DNA of 64,000 nt from Paramecium pentaurelia (taxonomy: Eukaryota > Ciliophora > Oligohymenophorea > Peniculida > Parameciidae): contig CAJJDO010000071.1 of assembly GCA_905183005.1 (NCBI GenBank), positions 250,090-314,089 on the forward strand, in the 5' to 3' direction. Numbering within the stretch: the stretch's first letter is position 1; every line of letters begins with the position of its first letter. The position numbers were made by a program, and so were the translations under genes. Positions 11,181 to 22,577 of the stretch are shown in pieces. Below the pieces are notes generated by a model, which did no database searches, was not told the origin of the DNA, and saw nothing but the letters and a program-made list of their open reading frames with translations.

Positions 11181-14100
11181 ATGAAAATTTTGTCATTAAT
11201 TGTTATTTTGTTGATAGTCAGCTCTTCGGCAAGACAAGATTCTGTTGAATAATTACTTAATAAAATGAAGAATAACATTTAAGTTAAAGAGGAAATAATC
11301 TAAATTCTATAAAGTGGGGACCCAACAAGTTTACAAAAAGCTGAAATTCCAGGGAATGAAAAAATAAGTACATTTTTGTTTAAAATAGATGATTCCACCA
11401 TCAAGTCCATATTCTTTACAACAGTGAATAAAACTTAATATAATTATACAAACACTTCTTATCCTAATTCAACCTATAATTATACATATGAAAGTGGTTA
11501 ACCATCCTATAACTTTGCAACATATAGTAATTCAAGTAATACATCAAATACAACCAATAACACAAACTTGACAAATGCCAGCTATCCTTATTAATATAAC
11601 TACTCATATCCATAATAAAATACCAATACTAATTATTATACCTATAGTAATTCTAGTAATACATCAAATACAACCAATAACACAAACTTGACAAATGCTA
11701 GCTATCCTTATTAATATAATTACTCATATCCATAATAAAATACCAATACTAATTACTATACATATAGTAATTCTAGTAATACCTCAAATACAACCAATAA
11801 CACAAACTTGACAAATGCTAGCTATCCTTATTAATATAATTACTCATATCCATAATAAAATACCAATACTAATTACTATACATATAGTAATTCTAGTAAT
11901 ACCTCAAATACAACCAATAACACAAACTTGACAAATGCTAGCTATCCTTATTAATATAATTACTCATATCCATAATAAAATACCAATACTAATTACTATA
12001 CATATAGTAATTCTAGTAATACCTCAAATACAACCAATAACACAAACTTGACAAATGCTAGCTATCCTTATTAATATAATTACTCATATCCATAATAAAA
12101 TACCAATACTAATTACTATACATATAGTAATTCTAGTAATACCTCAAATACAACCAATAACACAAACTTGACAAATGCTAGCTATCCTTATTAATATAAT
12201 TACTCATATCCATAATAAAATACCAATACTAATTACTATACATATAGTAATTCTAGTAATACCTCAAATACAACCAATAACACAAACTTGACAAATGCTA
12301 GCTATCCTTATTAATATAATTACTCATATCCATAATAAAATACCAATACTAATTACTATACATATAGTAATTCTAGTAATACCTCAAATACAACCAATAA
12401 CACAAACTTGACAAATGCTAGCTATCCTTATTAATATAATTACTCATATCCATAATAAAATACCAATACTAATTACTATACATATAGTAATTCTAGTAAT
12501 ACCTCAAATACAACCAATAACACAAACTTGACAAATGCTAGCTATCCTTATTAATATAATTACTCATATCCATAATAAAATACCAATACTAATTACTATA
12601 CATATAGTAATTCTAGTAATACCTCAAATACAACCAATAACACAAACTTGACAAATGCTAGCTATCCTTATTAATATAATTACTCATATCCATAATAAAA
12701 TACCAATACTAATTACTATACATATAGTAATTCTAGTAATACCTCAAATACAACCAATAACACAAACTTGACAAATGCTAGCTATCCTTATTAATATAAC
12801 TACTCATATCCATAATAAAATACCAATACCAATTACTATACATATAGTAATTCAAGTAATACTTCTAATACAACCAATAATTCTAATCTTTCAACATCAG
12901 CCAGATAGAAACTTTAGCAATCTAAAATAAGCTTAAAATTGAGAAATCAAGAAATTAAATCCTAATTAACCAACTCAACTCAAACTGTTATGTTTTATAA
13001 TTAATCTATGCAGTCATATTAATAGATAGTTATTTTTAATTAAACAGATCTATATAAACCAAAATCAGATAATAATTCTATATATTACTATTACAATGAT
13101 AATGAATTGATCACCTTAGAAAAAATATATGACTAAAATGGTAATATAGTATATAGAAATGCTACTTTGTAATTTAGTATAGTTGTTTACAAGCCACCTA
13201 TGGGTAATACTTATTCTTTAGGATATAATAATGCTGTATTCTATGGTACTTTAGTTTAAAGTTCATCTGGAATAAATGCTAATTATTAGTATTCACACGA
13301 ATAAGTTAATTCAAATGGTCTTTAATACTTTAGCAATTACACAGGCCAAGATAAGTAAAGTAGCGGATAAGGAGAATTTAATTATCATAATGGTTAAGGA
13401 TAAGCATAATTGAATAAATCTTCATCTGAAACTTAACAATAGTAAGAGTAAATTTATCAAAATACAGAATCTGTTAATTAATAATATACTAATCAAAACT
13501 TTAATTCTTAAAGTAACGTTTAATAATTCAATGGAGAATTTGATAGAAACTATAATTCATCAACTAGCAGCAAATTACAAGATTCAACAAATTACCAAAC
13601 TTAATATACATAAAACTAATATGATGTAAATGGAATTAATAATACAAGTACTTCAAGTTCATCTTCATACTAAACTTATGAGAGTTAATCATAATAATCA
13701 AATTAAGATGGATAGTATACAAAAACATACTCATCAAATCAAAGTAACGTTTTCAAAAACGAATAAATGAGTGAATATTAAGATGGTACATAATCCATAT
13801 CAAATTAAACAATAAACTAATAATCTTTCTAAAATACAAATAACAGCACTACATAAAACAATGGAACTTATGGATCTTACTAATCTTAATAATCAAATTC
13901 AGCTAATACAATTCATGCTAATGTCAACCAAGTTTCAAACTCCACATTTAGTGAAAATATTTACAATGTTACATTAAATGATATTTAAAGTGAAAAACAA
14001 ATAAACTAATAGATTTTAGAAGGAGCTGTCAATTAATCAATTAATTCTACTTTCATAAATGTATTAAATCAAACAAACATTGATAATGTTGATTTAGGAT

Positions 14101-14599
14101 CCGGAAATTTAACTACAATAGATAGTTAAGCAACTTAAATTAATAGAGAATATTCTCAATCAGGCAATAATCCTGTTGAATCTAGTACATCAAGTTCTTC
14201 TTCTGAATTCTAAAAAGCATTTGAAACTCCAAAATAATAATTCAACTAATTAAGAGGATCAAAGAGACAAGCATCCGGATCATGGAAATAATTAGATGAA
14301 AATAACTTTAGTAATTCTAATTAATTTGTAATTGAAGAGGCAATCAATGAAGTGAACACTAAATTTAATCCTCAAATGGAAGGATTTGAATTTGATTCAA
14401 TAGTTAGTGTTCATGAATAACTTGTAGCTGGATTCAATTACAATATTAAGTTAAGATATTTGAACAACTAATTAGAATAATAAATTTATGAAGTAGTCAT
14501 ATATTCAATGTAAAAATTATTGTAATTATTAATAGTCCTTGGGCAAATAAGCCAGATCAAATTACAAGTTGTACCAGATTTGATCAATAAAACGAATGA
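11181..14599 (+). CDS. secreted Asn/Thr/Ser/Gln-rich repeat protein with C-terminal cystatin domain
   Basis: The protein is 1130 aa from one long exon plus a short last exon. Residues 1-18 (MKILSLIVILLIVSSSAR) form a clear signal peptide. Residues about 114-554 are eleven 40-residue tandem repeats rich in Asn, Thr, Ser, Tyr and Gln and full of N-x-S/T sequons, so a heavily glycosylated secreted or surface protein is likely. A Gln/Ser/Asn-rich region follows. The last 100 residues form a cystatin domain: a Gly near its start (ASGSWKQLDEN), the inhibitory loop QLVAG (Q-x-V-x-G) at about 1079, and a PW dipeptide (PWANKPDQI) after the splice. The 26-nt intron at 14510-14535 is required to expose PW and the TGA; the spliced length is exactly 1131 codons. 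Predicted role: inhibition of papain-family cysteine proteases outside the cell or in secretory compartments. Confidence 0.87.
11521..12886 (+). repeat. 120-bp in-frame tandem repeat
   Basis: Eleven full 120-bp units (11521-12840) and a partial twelfth lie inside the cystatin-domain gene and encode 40 residues each. The middle units look identical; the first, second and last carry a few substitutions. This is the pattern of recent homogenisation by unequal exchange. Confidence 0.95.
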
Positions 14600-14647
14600 A
14601 TTTAATGATTAATTCATCATATTCATAAAATAACAAATAATCTAATG

Positions 14648-15804
14648 TCATAATATTTCCTCTTCATTTCCTTAATGTTTTTCTATTTCTTTAATTACAT
14701 ATTTATGGCTAGGATCTATGGAGATTTCCTACTCATATTTAGATTGCCCAACCACCATCAATTCATCAATATTCAACTTAATTTTATCTTTTGCTAACAA
14801 TTTATATTTTTATTCTTTTTCTTTTAAGAAGTTGTTAGTTGTAAAACTTTAAAATGTTTTATCTTCGTTCATATGCTTTAAAATGTTGGAAATAGTTGCA
14901 TCTTTTTCAAAGATGTGTGGTTTTCTAATAATTTATTATCTATCTGAACAGATGAAAAAAGGAATCTAATTTTATTCTTGCATTTCTCTAGTTTATTATA
15001 CAATTTGTACATAATTTCTTGATTTTTATTTTCTGATAATTGCCTCATTTTATCATTTGTACTTGAATATTCTTGTTTTCTTCTAAAATTATACAAATCC
15101 ATCATTACTGAGCAACTTGGATTTCTAGATACACGAGCTGACAAGGAAAGAAGAAGTTCAGAGTGAATTTTTTCTTACTTATCAAAATCCTCCAAAGCTC
15201 TTTGGTCTCGATATAAATTTTATTTTTAAATAAATGGCATGTTATCTAATTACTCTTATTCGTCTAATTTATTTTAAATTAATCGTTTTTCTAGCTGAGC
15301 AATTTTACTAATTAACTCAGAACCTGTAATTATATTTTCGTTTTTTGTTTATTTCGAAATTTTGACAGGACTTTAAGCAATTTTTAATTATGTCAATCTT
15401 CTTTGTAATGGAGATTCCTTTTTGGCTAAACTAATTGATTCCTGCATATTAATCTATTAAGTGGGCATATGAAAGTCTTAATTTGAATGATTGTTTTGAA
15501 TAGGTTATTTCTTTCTGAAAATATCTGGTTTTCCTACAATAGATCTTGAAACAATTTTATTTTTTTCATATTTTGGTCCGATTGCAGGATCATGCTATAG
15601 AATTTTTAGATTAACAGGATCCTAGAAAATATTCTTAGTTTTCTGAAGCTTTTCGGTTTCAAAAAGTTATTAAATCAATTCTGGATGTTAATCAATAGAT
15701 TTGGCTATATAATAATTATTACCTTTAATAATAGAACAAGATTACAAATCAGAAAATCCGCTATTAGCAGAAAGAAAGGATATCGAATTCAATTATTTAT
15801 GCAT
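14648..15804 (-). CDS. unidentified 371-aa protein with coiled-coil centre
   Basis: Two introns (15705-15722, only 18 nt; 14988-15010, 23 nt) give exactly 372 codons. The N-terminal third is Ser/Gln/Pro-rich and probably disordered. The middle (SELISKIAQLEKRLIQNKLD) is coiled coil, followed by SARVSRNPSCSVMMDLYNFR and a charged C-terminal half (ELMVVGQSKYEQEISIDP). No family recognised. The ATG at 15804 is followed by MHKQLNSISFLSAN. It converges on the cystatin-repeat gene, with 48 bp between the stops. Confidence 0.68.
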
Positions 15805-15858
15805 TTATTAAATTACGAAAATTATAATATTGTTATATATCATTATTCTTATTATTAT

Positions 15859-16243
15859 TCAATAATAATAAGAATTATTTGTAATTAATATTATCTAGAC
15901 TTATTTATACATTAAATATGGTATAAATAGTTAAATTAGACAATTAAACTTAAGGAGCTTAGAATTTTGATATTAACTTTAATGCTTTATTAATATAAAT
16001 CTTTCTTGTTTTCAAATAATATATTTTTGTTCCTATTCGTATATAAAACTCACCATTTCGCTACTTTTTACTTAAAATAATGAGGACCAATCACATAAAT
16101 CGTGTAAAATTGGGTGTTACTGTTTAAGACAACTTGAAGTGAAAAGACACATTCTGAACTATTTCTTCTTCAGCAATAATATCTGAAAGCAGAATATTCA
16201 ATTTTATACTAGTAAAATTATCTTTTAAATAAAATTAGGGCAT
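15859..16243 (-). CDS. unidentified small protein, 3' end uncertain
   Basis: ATG at 16243 begins MPQFYLKDNFTSIKLN, continuing SDIIAEEEIVQNVSFHFKL. A 24-nt intron (16071-16094, GTG..AAG) joins this to RNGEFYIRIGTKIYYLKTRK. The frame then stays open into the start of the next gene, so the real stop probably follows a further intron; a 16-nt candidate would give a stop at 15859-15861. The alternation of hydrophobic and charged residues (AEEEIVQNVSFHFKL) is coding-like. Family unknown. Confidence 0.42.
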
Positions 16244-16403
16244 TTGTATTAGTTTTATTAATTTTAATATAAGTATTCAAATTCTTTACCCACAAATAAG
16301 ATAAATAGTAAATTTATGAGTTTGCCATTTGAATTAATCTTATATCAGAATTTCTTGGCTGTTTAAATATTGATATAGTAATAATTAGCAACAACCCTTC
16401 TAA

Positions 16404-17644
16404 TCAATTATCCTCTTCAACATCTGAAAATTTACTCTCATATAATTCATCAATAGCATTGTGTAAAATCCTATTGACAATATTTTCAATCTATTGATGT
16501 TGATTAATAAATTTACTAAAAATTAATTAACATCTAAAATATTCTAGTTACATATGAATTTAAAATATAATTGGTTATTCACTCTTACAGGATGATATCC
16601 ATTTATATGATATCACTTTGATATAGTTTATTGAAAGGATCACTTCAAACAAATACAAAGATAAGAAATGGATCTTATCTAACGAATTTTCTCATTCTTT
16701 TAGATATATATCAAAACTCAAATAAAGGTTGAAAAAAAATCAGGTTATAGGTTAGGCAAATGATTAAATCTTAATATTTGAAAATTTTGAATATATTTGA
16801 GAATCAGTTTTGTCATATTATAATTATTTTATAAGATGCTTGCGTTATGTGCCTGTACACTATGTAATTTAAATAATATCCTTATTATTTTAATCTTCTT
16901 AATTATGCTTAAAGTAATAAATTAATAATTGTTGTTGAATCTTCAGGCAATCCTTTGAGGTATAATAAGTTAATTATTATTTCTTACAATTCAATCTTTT
17001 CTTCTTGGAATCAATTTGAATTCATATGATTAAATCATAATACTTTTAAAATATCAATCATTGTCTCAAGGATCTTCTTTGAAGAGCTCTCTTCTTGAAT
17101 GAATTAATATCATTAAAATATTATCAATTAAATTCCTATAAAGTAAGAATAAAAATATGTTATAATACTAATTCTCCTCTAAAATAATCAAAAATTAAGT
17201 ATTATTTTTCCTCATTTTCTGTGATTCCGTCAAAGTTAAAGACTTTCTTGTATATACTATATGAATCAATTTATTCAACATATTCAACACTATAAGCCTT
17301 GTTGAAGAGAGTATAATATAAATGTTTGTTTATATGTAATAATCTAATAAACGCCAAAAAGATTTTAACCAAATAATGAAATCAATTGATTTTCACATTC
17401 AATATCATTTTATAATTTGAATATCACAAATAATTTCTATTTAATCTGTAATGTTACAATTGGGTCTTAAATGTTTTCTCTAATATTCACTACAAAAAAT
17501 CCTCTAATTGAACTACTTTATTTCTTATGACTTTAACTTACACTTTTGCTTTAATATTTAATTATTTCTACCTTGAGTGTGCTCTTCTTCTATGTTGACA
17601 TCCATATCACTATAATCTTGTTGTGTTTTGATTTCAATGGTCAT
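16404..17644 (-). pseudogene. probable decayed or mis-sequenced gene, unidentified
   Basis: A coding-like chain can be followed from ATG at 17644 (MTIEIKTQQDYSDMDVNIEE) through a probable 28-nt intron and a 26-nt intron into a long helical stretch (MLNKLIHIVYTRKSLTLTES; ILMILIHSRRELFKEDP). It then needs a frame change. Beyond that lie further coherent blocks, such as INLLYLKGLPEDSTTIINLL, and a last block ending ELYESKFSDVEEDN with TGA at 16404-16406. In-frame TGAs separate some blocks and no 18-35 nt intron removes all of them. The gene is therefore either degenerate or carries several consensus errors. No known domain recognised. Confidence 0.4.
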
Positions 17645-17900
17645 TCCATTATCTTTTCTCACCTTATTGCCAATACTTTATCAAAACTCTATTTGATTTC
17701 CTCTTATCAGTATTCCTTTGGTTAATCTTTCCAACTTATGATTATTTATTATATCTGAATATGCATTTATGAATATTATTAAATTACTTTATTAACGGGA
17801 TCAAAAGAATTAGGTTTAAGACTTTTATATTAATGTTTAATTCTATAAATAATAATTAATTGATTTTACGCATTAATTCTCAATACCAATAGAGGATATT

Positions 17901-19990
17901 ATGGATTTACCTCCAATTGCGGATGAAATTAATTTATAATTAGGTGAGAAAATTGATAAAAATATATTTTAAAAAAATAAAGTTGTTTAAAATTAAATCA
18001 CCTAAAATTAATAATAATAGCCCCTTCAGAATCCTTAACATGAAGAAATGTTAAATACGAAACACAAAGAAATTAATTAATTTTTGCAATCTTAATAAAA
18101 ATAATAACTCTCTCAGAATTTTTACGATAATGAAATTAATCTAATGGTGGAATGTTAATAATTGAATAAAACATATCCTATTAGGGTTAATCGTTATCAA
18201 CTAGTCGAGGAATTAAGAAGGGAATTTCAGGAAATATTATAAACATAAAATGATATTTAGTTTCACTTCTATTAAATCGCATTAGATGGAAGATCTTCAT
18301 TTGCAGAATATGGGATTGCGAATGGTAGTGTAATTAAGATGTTTGTAATGTCCCTTGGTGGCTGTTTCCCTTTTTATGCTCCTATAACTCTTGCTGATAA
18401 ATCATAAAAGCCAATAAGCGAAATAATAAAAGGAGATCAAATATTATGTTATAATTATGAATATAGAGAATTTAGACCAGGAATAGTATAAGGTACTACA
18501 AAGACTAAATATAAAATTCAATTAATTAGAATAGAAACTGAAACAAGTATAATTGATTGTACAGCTGACATCCATTTTATACTTAATCTGGATGGAAAGC
18601 ATTTGAACCTCACCCTGATTTCTAAATAAGTAATTTAACATTAGAAGATAAATTATTATTTGAAGATAATACTTTTATTAATATTATATCAATCTAAAAA
18701 TTGAATTAATTTGATTATGTTTATAATCTTCATTTGAAATATCCAAACAATTACTTAGTATTTGGATTTCTAGCTCATAATATGAATATCATCTATGTTT
18801 AAATAAATGGGAAAAATTTTAAAATTGAATATTTTCCAGAAATGCCAATATAATAAATAAAAGTATTAATCTTTAAGAAGATGGGTATTCCTATAGAAAA
18901 TCAAAAATTGTACTATTAAGATATATTAATGGAAGATGAAAAAACAATTAAAGATTATAATCTGAATTATGAGAGTGAAAAATTAATGGAGGTTTTGTTA
19001 GATGTAAGTATTGATAAGGAAAAATAACAATAATAAAGTACACATATAACTTCGAATTCTAATATAATATCAGTTGATATAATTACAAACGAGTCTAGTT
19101 ATAATTTATTATTATATAAAGATATTGATTTGAAATATTTGTAAAAGATTATTCGATAATTTGAAGACACAAATAAAAAAAAGCTCATACTGATTGATGG
19201 TTTATTGTATAAATCTGAATTTGATGATATAAGAATAGATGAACTACCTAAAATTTAGTAAATTTTATTGCTCTCTAAAGAAGAAGGAGGATTGAGTATA
19301 AGCTTTTATAATGAAATTTACAATATAGGGTTAAATGAATTATCAGAATTAAAACGATATTTATAATCTCTGTAGTTAAATTTTAATGTAGATTAATACT
19401 TAAAAAATACAATAGAATAGATAAATATTGATTAATAGAAATAAGGTATTTATTAGAAATATAAACTTCATAATTTAATTGCTCTCAAACTATGGACAAG
19501 CAATCTATTATATAGATAATTAAATTGTGATTTAAAAAATAATTCTTATGAAAAATGGAAAAAATATCTAAAGTGTTTAATTGAAGGTATAAAATCATCT
19601 TAGTACTATAGAGGAAAGGGTTTTAGAGGAATAAAACAATTTTAAGATGTTCATACATACTAAATAGATAAAACTATTTAATGGAGAGATATATAAGCTA
19701 TTTCATTAAAAGAAGAAGTAGCCTAGAGATTTAGTGATAGGGAAGGAATGATATTCGAAATTGAAATGATAAGTTCTAAAGATATCTCTTAAATTTCAGT
19801 TTATCCAAATGAATAAGAGGTTATAATGATGCCATTTTCTACTTATAAAGTATTAGAAGTTATATAGGATTATAATCAACCAATATTTGTATCAATGAGA
19901 GAGATACCTTTTGCAAAAAATACTAACTATATAGTACTATGGGTTGATGATAATCCAGAGAACAATTATTAAATTGCAAAAAAAATGTGA
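17901..19990 (+). CDS. ubiquitin-like / Hint (BIL-type) / ubiquitin-like / ADP-ribosyltransferase protein
   Basis: About 696 residues in order. A Gln-rich N-terminus is followed by a ubiquitin-like domain (about 85-154) ending LGG. Directly after it comes a Hint/BIL autoprocessing domain (about 155-294) with catalytic Cys155 (LGGCFPFYAPITLAD), the turn KPISEIIKGDQIL, a T-x-D-HPF block, and a terminal His-Asn (FLAHN). A second ubiquitin-like domain (about 297-370; KMGIPIENQKLYYQD) precedes an ADP-ribosyltransferase domain (about 520-670) of R-S-E type: YYRGKGFRG, ISLKEEVAQRFSD and NEQEVIMMPF. The tail begins a receiver-like domain (VLWVDDNPENN). This matches ciliate BUBL-type polyubiquitin-like genes, in which Hint domains self-process the chain. 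One base appears missing inside the Hint domain near 18569 (TAD-HPF), so residue numbers after 222 assume the frame resumes; the length then fits 697 codons. No introns. Confidence 0.85.
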
Positions 19991-20537
19991 AACATAAAAT
20001 GATAAATTATCTATAACTTTTTGTACCTCCACAAATGATGCAATTTAAATGATCAAATATCACAAATGGTTATTATTATTAAAAAAATCTTAGTTAAGGA
20101 TTATTACTGATATGGTAAGAATTGAAAATTTTATTATTAATTATACTGCTGGTATTGATTTGTTGAATCTTTTACAAAATGAGCTAAACTATAATGGAGA
20201 AGTATTGATTTTTACATTAGATGAAGAGTAGGCCAAAAAAAATTAAAAATAAACTAACTACTATAATTACTAGGTAATAGGTATTTAAGTGTTCTTGAGA
20301 ATTTTATCAGATTTGAATGAGAATTTTCATATAATTATATTCTTAAATATATATTTTGAAATATTTCTATTATTTTCTAAAGATATAGGAAATAGGAAGT
20401 AAAATAGAAGAATTTAAGGTTAATAACTTTCTAAATCAAAAATAATAATATTTAACATATTACCTAACTCTTTGATTCTACTAGAGTCTAAAAAATAATT
20501 AAATATAAATAATTAATAAGATTTGAAATTTATATGA
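19986..20537 (+). CDS. response-regulator (receiver)-like tail of the ADP-ribosyltransferase gene, in a shifted frame
   Basis: The TGA at 19988-19990 follows an A8 run. With seven A's the upstream frame would continue here without a break. The joined region completes a CheY-like receiver fold: VLWVDDNPENN upstream (paired acidic residues), then LSITFCTSTNDAI, LRIITDMVR (candidate phospho-acceptor Asp in IITDM), AGIDLLNLLQNEL and EVLIFTLDEE. A T/K switch pattern at the end is not clear. The receiver part ends near 20300; the open frame running on to 20537 overlaps the next start codon and is probably non-coding. Receiver identity is from pattern only. Confidence 0.55.
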
Positions 20538-21979
20538 ATTTTTTAAAGAATGTCGATATTTTTGGGGTTCCTTTTGTATAAAGTATTAATCAACAACAAA
20601 CAGTATTCAAAAGTGCATTAGGGGGATTTCTAAGTCTAATAATTTGTACCGCAAGTTTGGCTTATGGATTTTGGGTATTCTATCTATGGAATAGCAACTA
20701 AATGAGTCCAAAGATTTCTAATTCAAGGTATGTTTCAGATTATTAATCACTGGATTATAATTCAGGAAAAATCACTCTATATTATGAAGCTTATGAAGGT
20801 TTGATTGATCCTTTCAAATCTAAAATTTTATTACCTTTAGTAATGTATACTGATTATTATGCTCCAACTGAACCTATGATAATTGAAAATTATACAGAAT
20901 CAACATTTGGGAACTTGTACATACCTAAACTAGATTTTGGTTATTCCTATGCAGATGGATACTTACAAACATCGAAATAAATGTATATATTTATAGCATT
21001 GTGCTAAGAAAAGTATTTGAAACCAGATGAAAAATGTGCTTCTTCTGAACTAAAAGAATAATTTTTTAAGTAACAAATTAATTACTTCGGTCTATAAGTT
21101 TACTCAACAGCTTTGGATTCCAGGGATGGATCAGAATAAATGACAGTTTAAGATATTTATATTGAAATTGAATAATAGAGTTGCTATAATATAAATACAT
21201 TTCTTGAAACAAACAAATATGAAGTAGAAGATTATTTATTATTTGGAACATCCAAAATAAAAGAATATATAAGTGGAGCATAAGTATAAACTTAAACCCT
21301 TTCAGCAGAAAGGTGTAAATTAACACATTAAAATGAAATTCTAGCAGCAATATATATTACAATGAACGGAACTTAAACAAAAACTATATTTTAATATCCC
21401 CATCTAGGAGATCTATTAGCAAATATTGGATCTATTATATCTATACTATTTATGATGAAATATATAATTATCTACTTAAATTAACACTCTTTAAATTAAA
21501 AAGTAATAACAGAATTAATAAATTTTTATTATCCAGAGTTTTAGAATATTAAGATCATCAAGAATTGGAGATAATAAATAATCAAAATAAGTCTAAATCA
21601 AATAGAGGTAGATAAGAAAGCATATTTACAATTATATGATAAGGTTTAAAGGTAAATGCGATAAAAGCTTAGTTATATGAATTTATTATATGAAATATCA
21701 AGACTTTATCTCTTAATAAGATCATTTAAATTTAGAGAAGAAATATTAAAATCCCATTCAATTGGTATTAAATTACATCTTCCATTTGTAACAGAAGATG
21801 GTTTTTCAAATTTCAAGTCAACTTAACGATTCAATATAAAAAGGGAGCCTCTTATTCTGAATGAGGATGATGCTGAGCTTTTATCTATTGAAAGGAAAGG
21901 AATCTAAAAGGAAATTGTCACCATTCCTGATGAAATCTAGGATGAAGAAGATTATTACAATCTAAATAAGTTTTTTTGA
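20534..21979 (+). CDS. two-helix membrane protein with long cytoplasmic tail
   Basis: An intronless ORF of 482 codons. A hydrophobic segment near residues 27-50 (ALGGFLSLIICTASLAYGFW) and another near 290-312 (LLANIGSIISILFMMKYIII) flank an extracellular or lumenal domain of about 240 residues, with acidic and aromatic residues and a few cysteines. A C-terminal basic and acidic tail of about 170 residues follows (KAYLQLYDKVQRQMRQKLSY ... DEEDYYNLNKFF). The layout recalls a large group of ciliate two-TM proteins of unknown function. Start MNFLKNVDIFGVPFVQSINQ is natural for that group. No catalytic motif. Confidence 0.78.
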
Positions 21980-22160
21980 ATTCAAATTTAAGAACAGTAA
22001 ATTATAATAATTATTATAATTATTTTAAATCATTAATTGTGTAGTTCAAAAATTTGATATTTATCTAGATCAAACTATCAAAAAGAGGATTATTTATCAA
22101 TTTTGACTTTTCCAAAATGAAAGTGAATATTTGAGATTTATTAACAGATGACCAACAAGA

Positions 22161-22577
22161 ATGTAATATTTTGAAAATAATAAGAAATAATCTAAATAAT
22201 TAATCATATTTAAAAAAGCAACTTCAAAATCTGTATTTCATCAAATATTTAGTATTTAAATAATTTAGCAGTATTTATTTGACTTAATAGATGAAAAAGT
22301 TAAAAATCAAAGGTTATCTTTAATTGTACAAATATCATTCGAAATAATTCAAAGAGATAATTTTTTAACAAGCTATACCATCTTCTGTATTAAAATATCA
22401 ACCAATAAGTTTTCATAAGGTTTGTTTAAAAATGCTTAGAAATTTCTAAAACTGATTTATTTTTCTGTATTTGTATCAGAGCAGCATTATAATATTATTA
22501 TATAAATTTCTAAACATAATAAAAATGATTTGAATGTATAATTTATTTAACTTTTTAGTTAATAAAAATAATTTTGA
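22161..22577 (+). CDS. small unidentified protein or gene remnant
   Basis: A 139-codon frame from ATG (MQYFENNKKQSKQLIIFKKA) to TGA, containing YLFDLIDEKVKNQRLSLIVQ and ISFEIIQRDNFLTSYTIFCI. The charged and hydrophobic periodicity is better than in neighbouring AT-rich DNA. The frame has a TGA only a few codons upstream of the ATG and no intron. I recognise no family, and it may be a truncated relic. Confidence 0.4.

Noticed and set aside
11521..12886. CRISPR-like regular repeat array
   Set aside because: Direct 120-bp repeats with no spacers, in frame inside a secreted protein gene in a eukaryote.
14878..15144. 88-codon frame taken as a complete gene under the standard code
   Set aside because: It is one internal segment of the 371-aa gene at 14648-15804, bounded by TAA/TAG glutamine codons and an intron.
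21078..21350. 90-codon frame on the minus strand
   Set aside because: Antisense shadow of the membrane protein gene 20534-21979, which is open for 482 codons.
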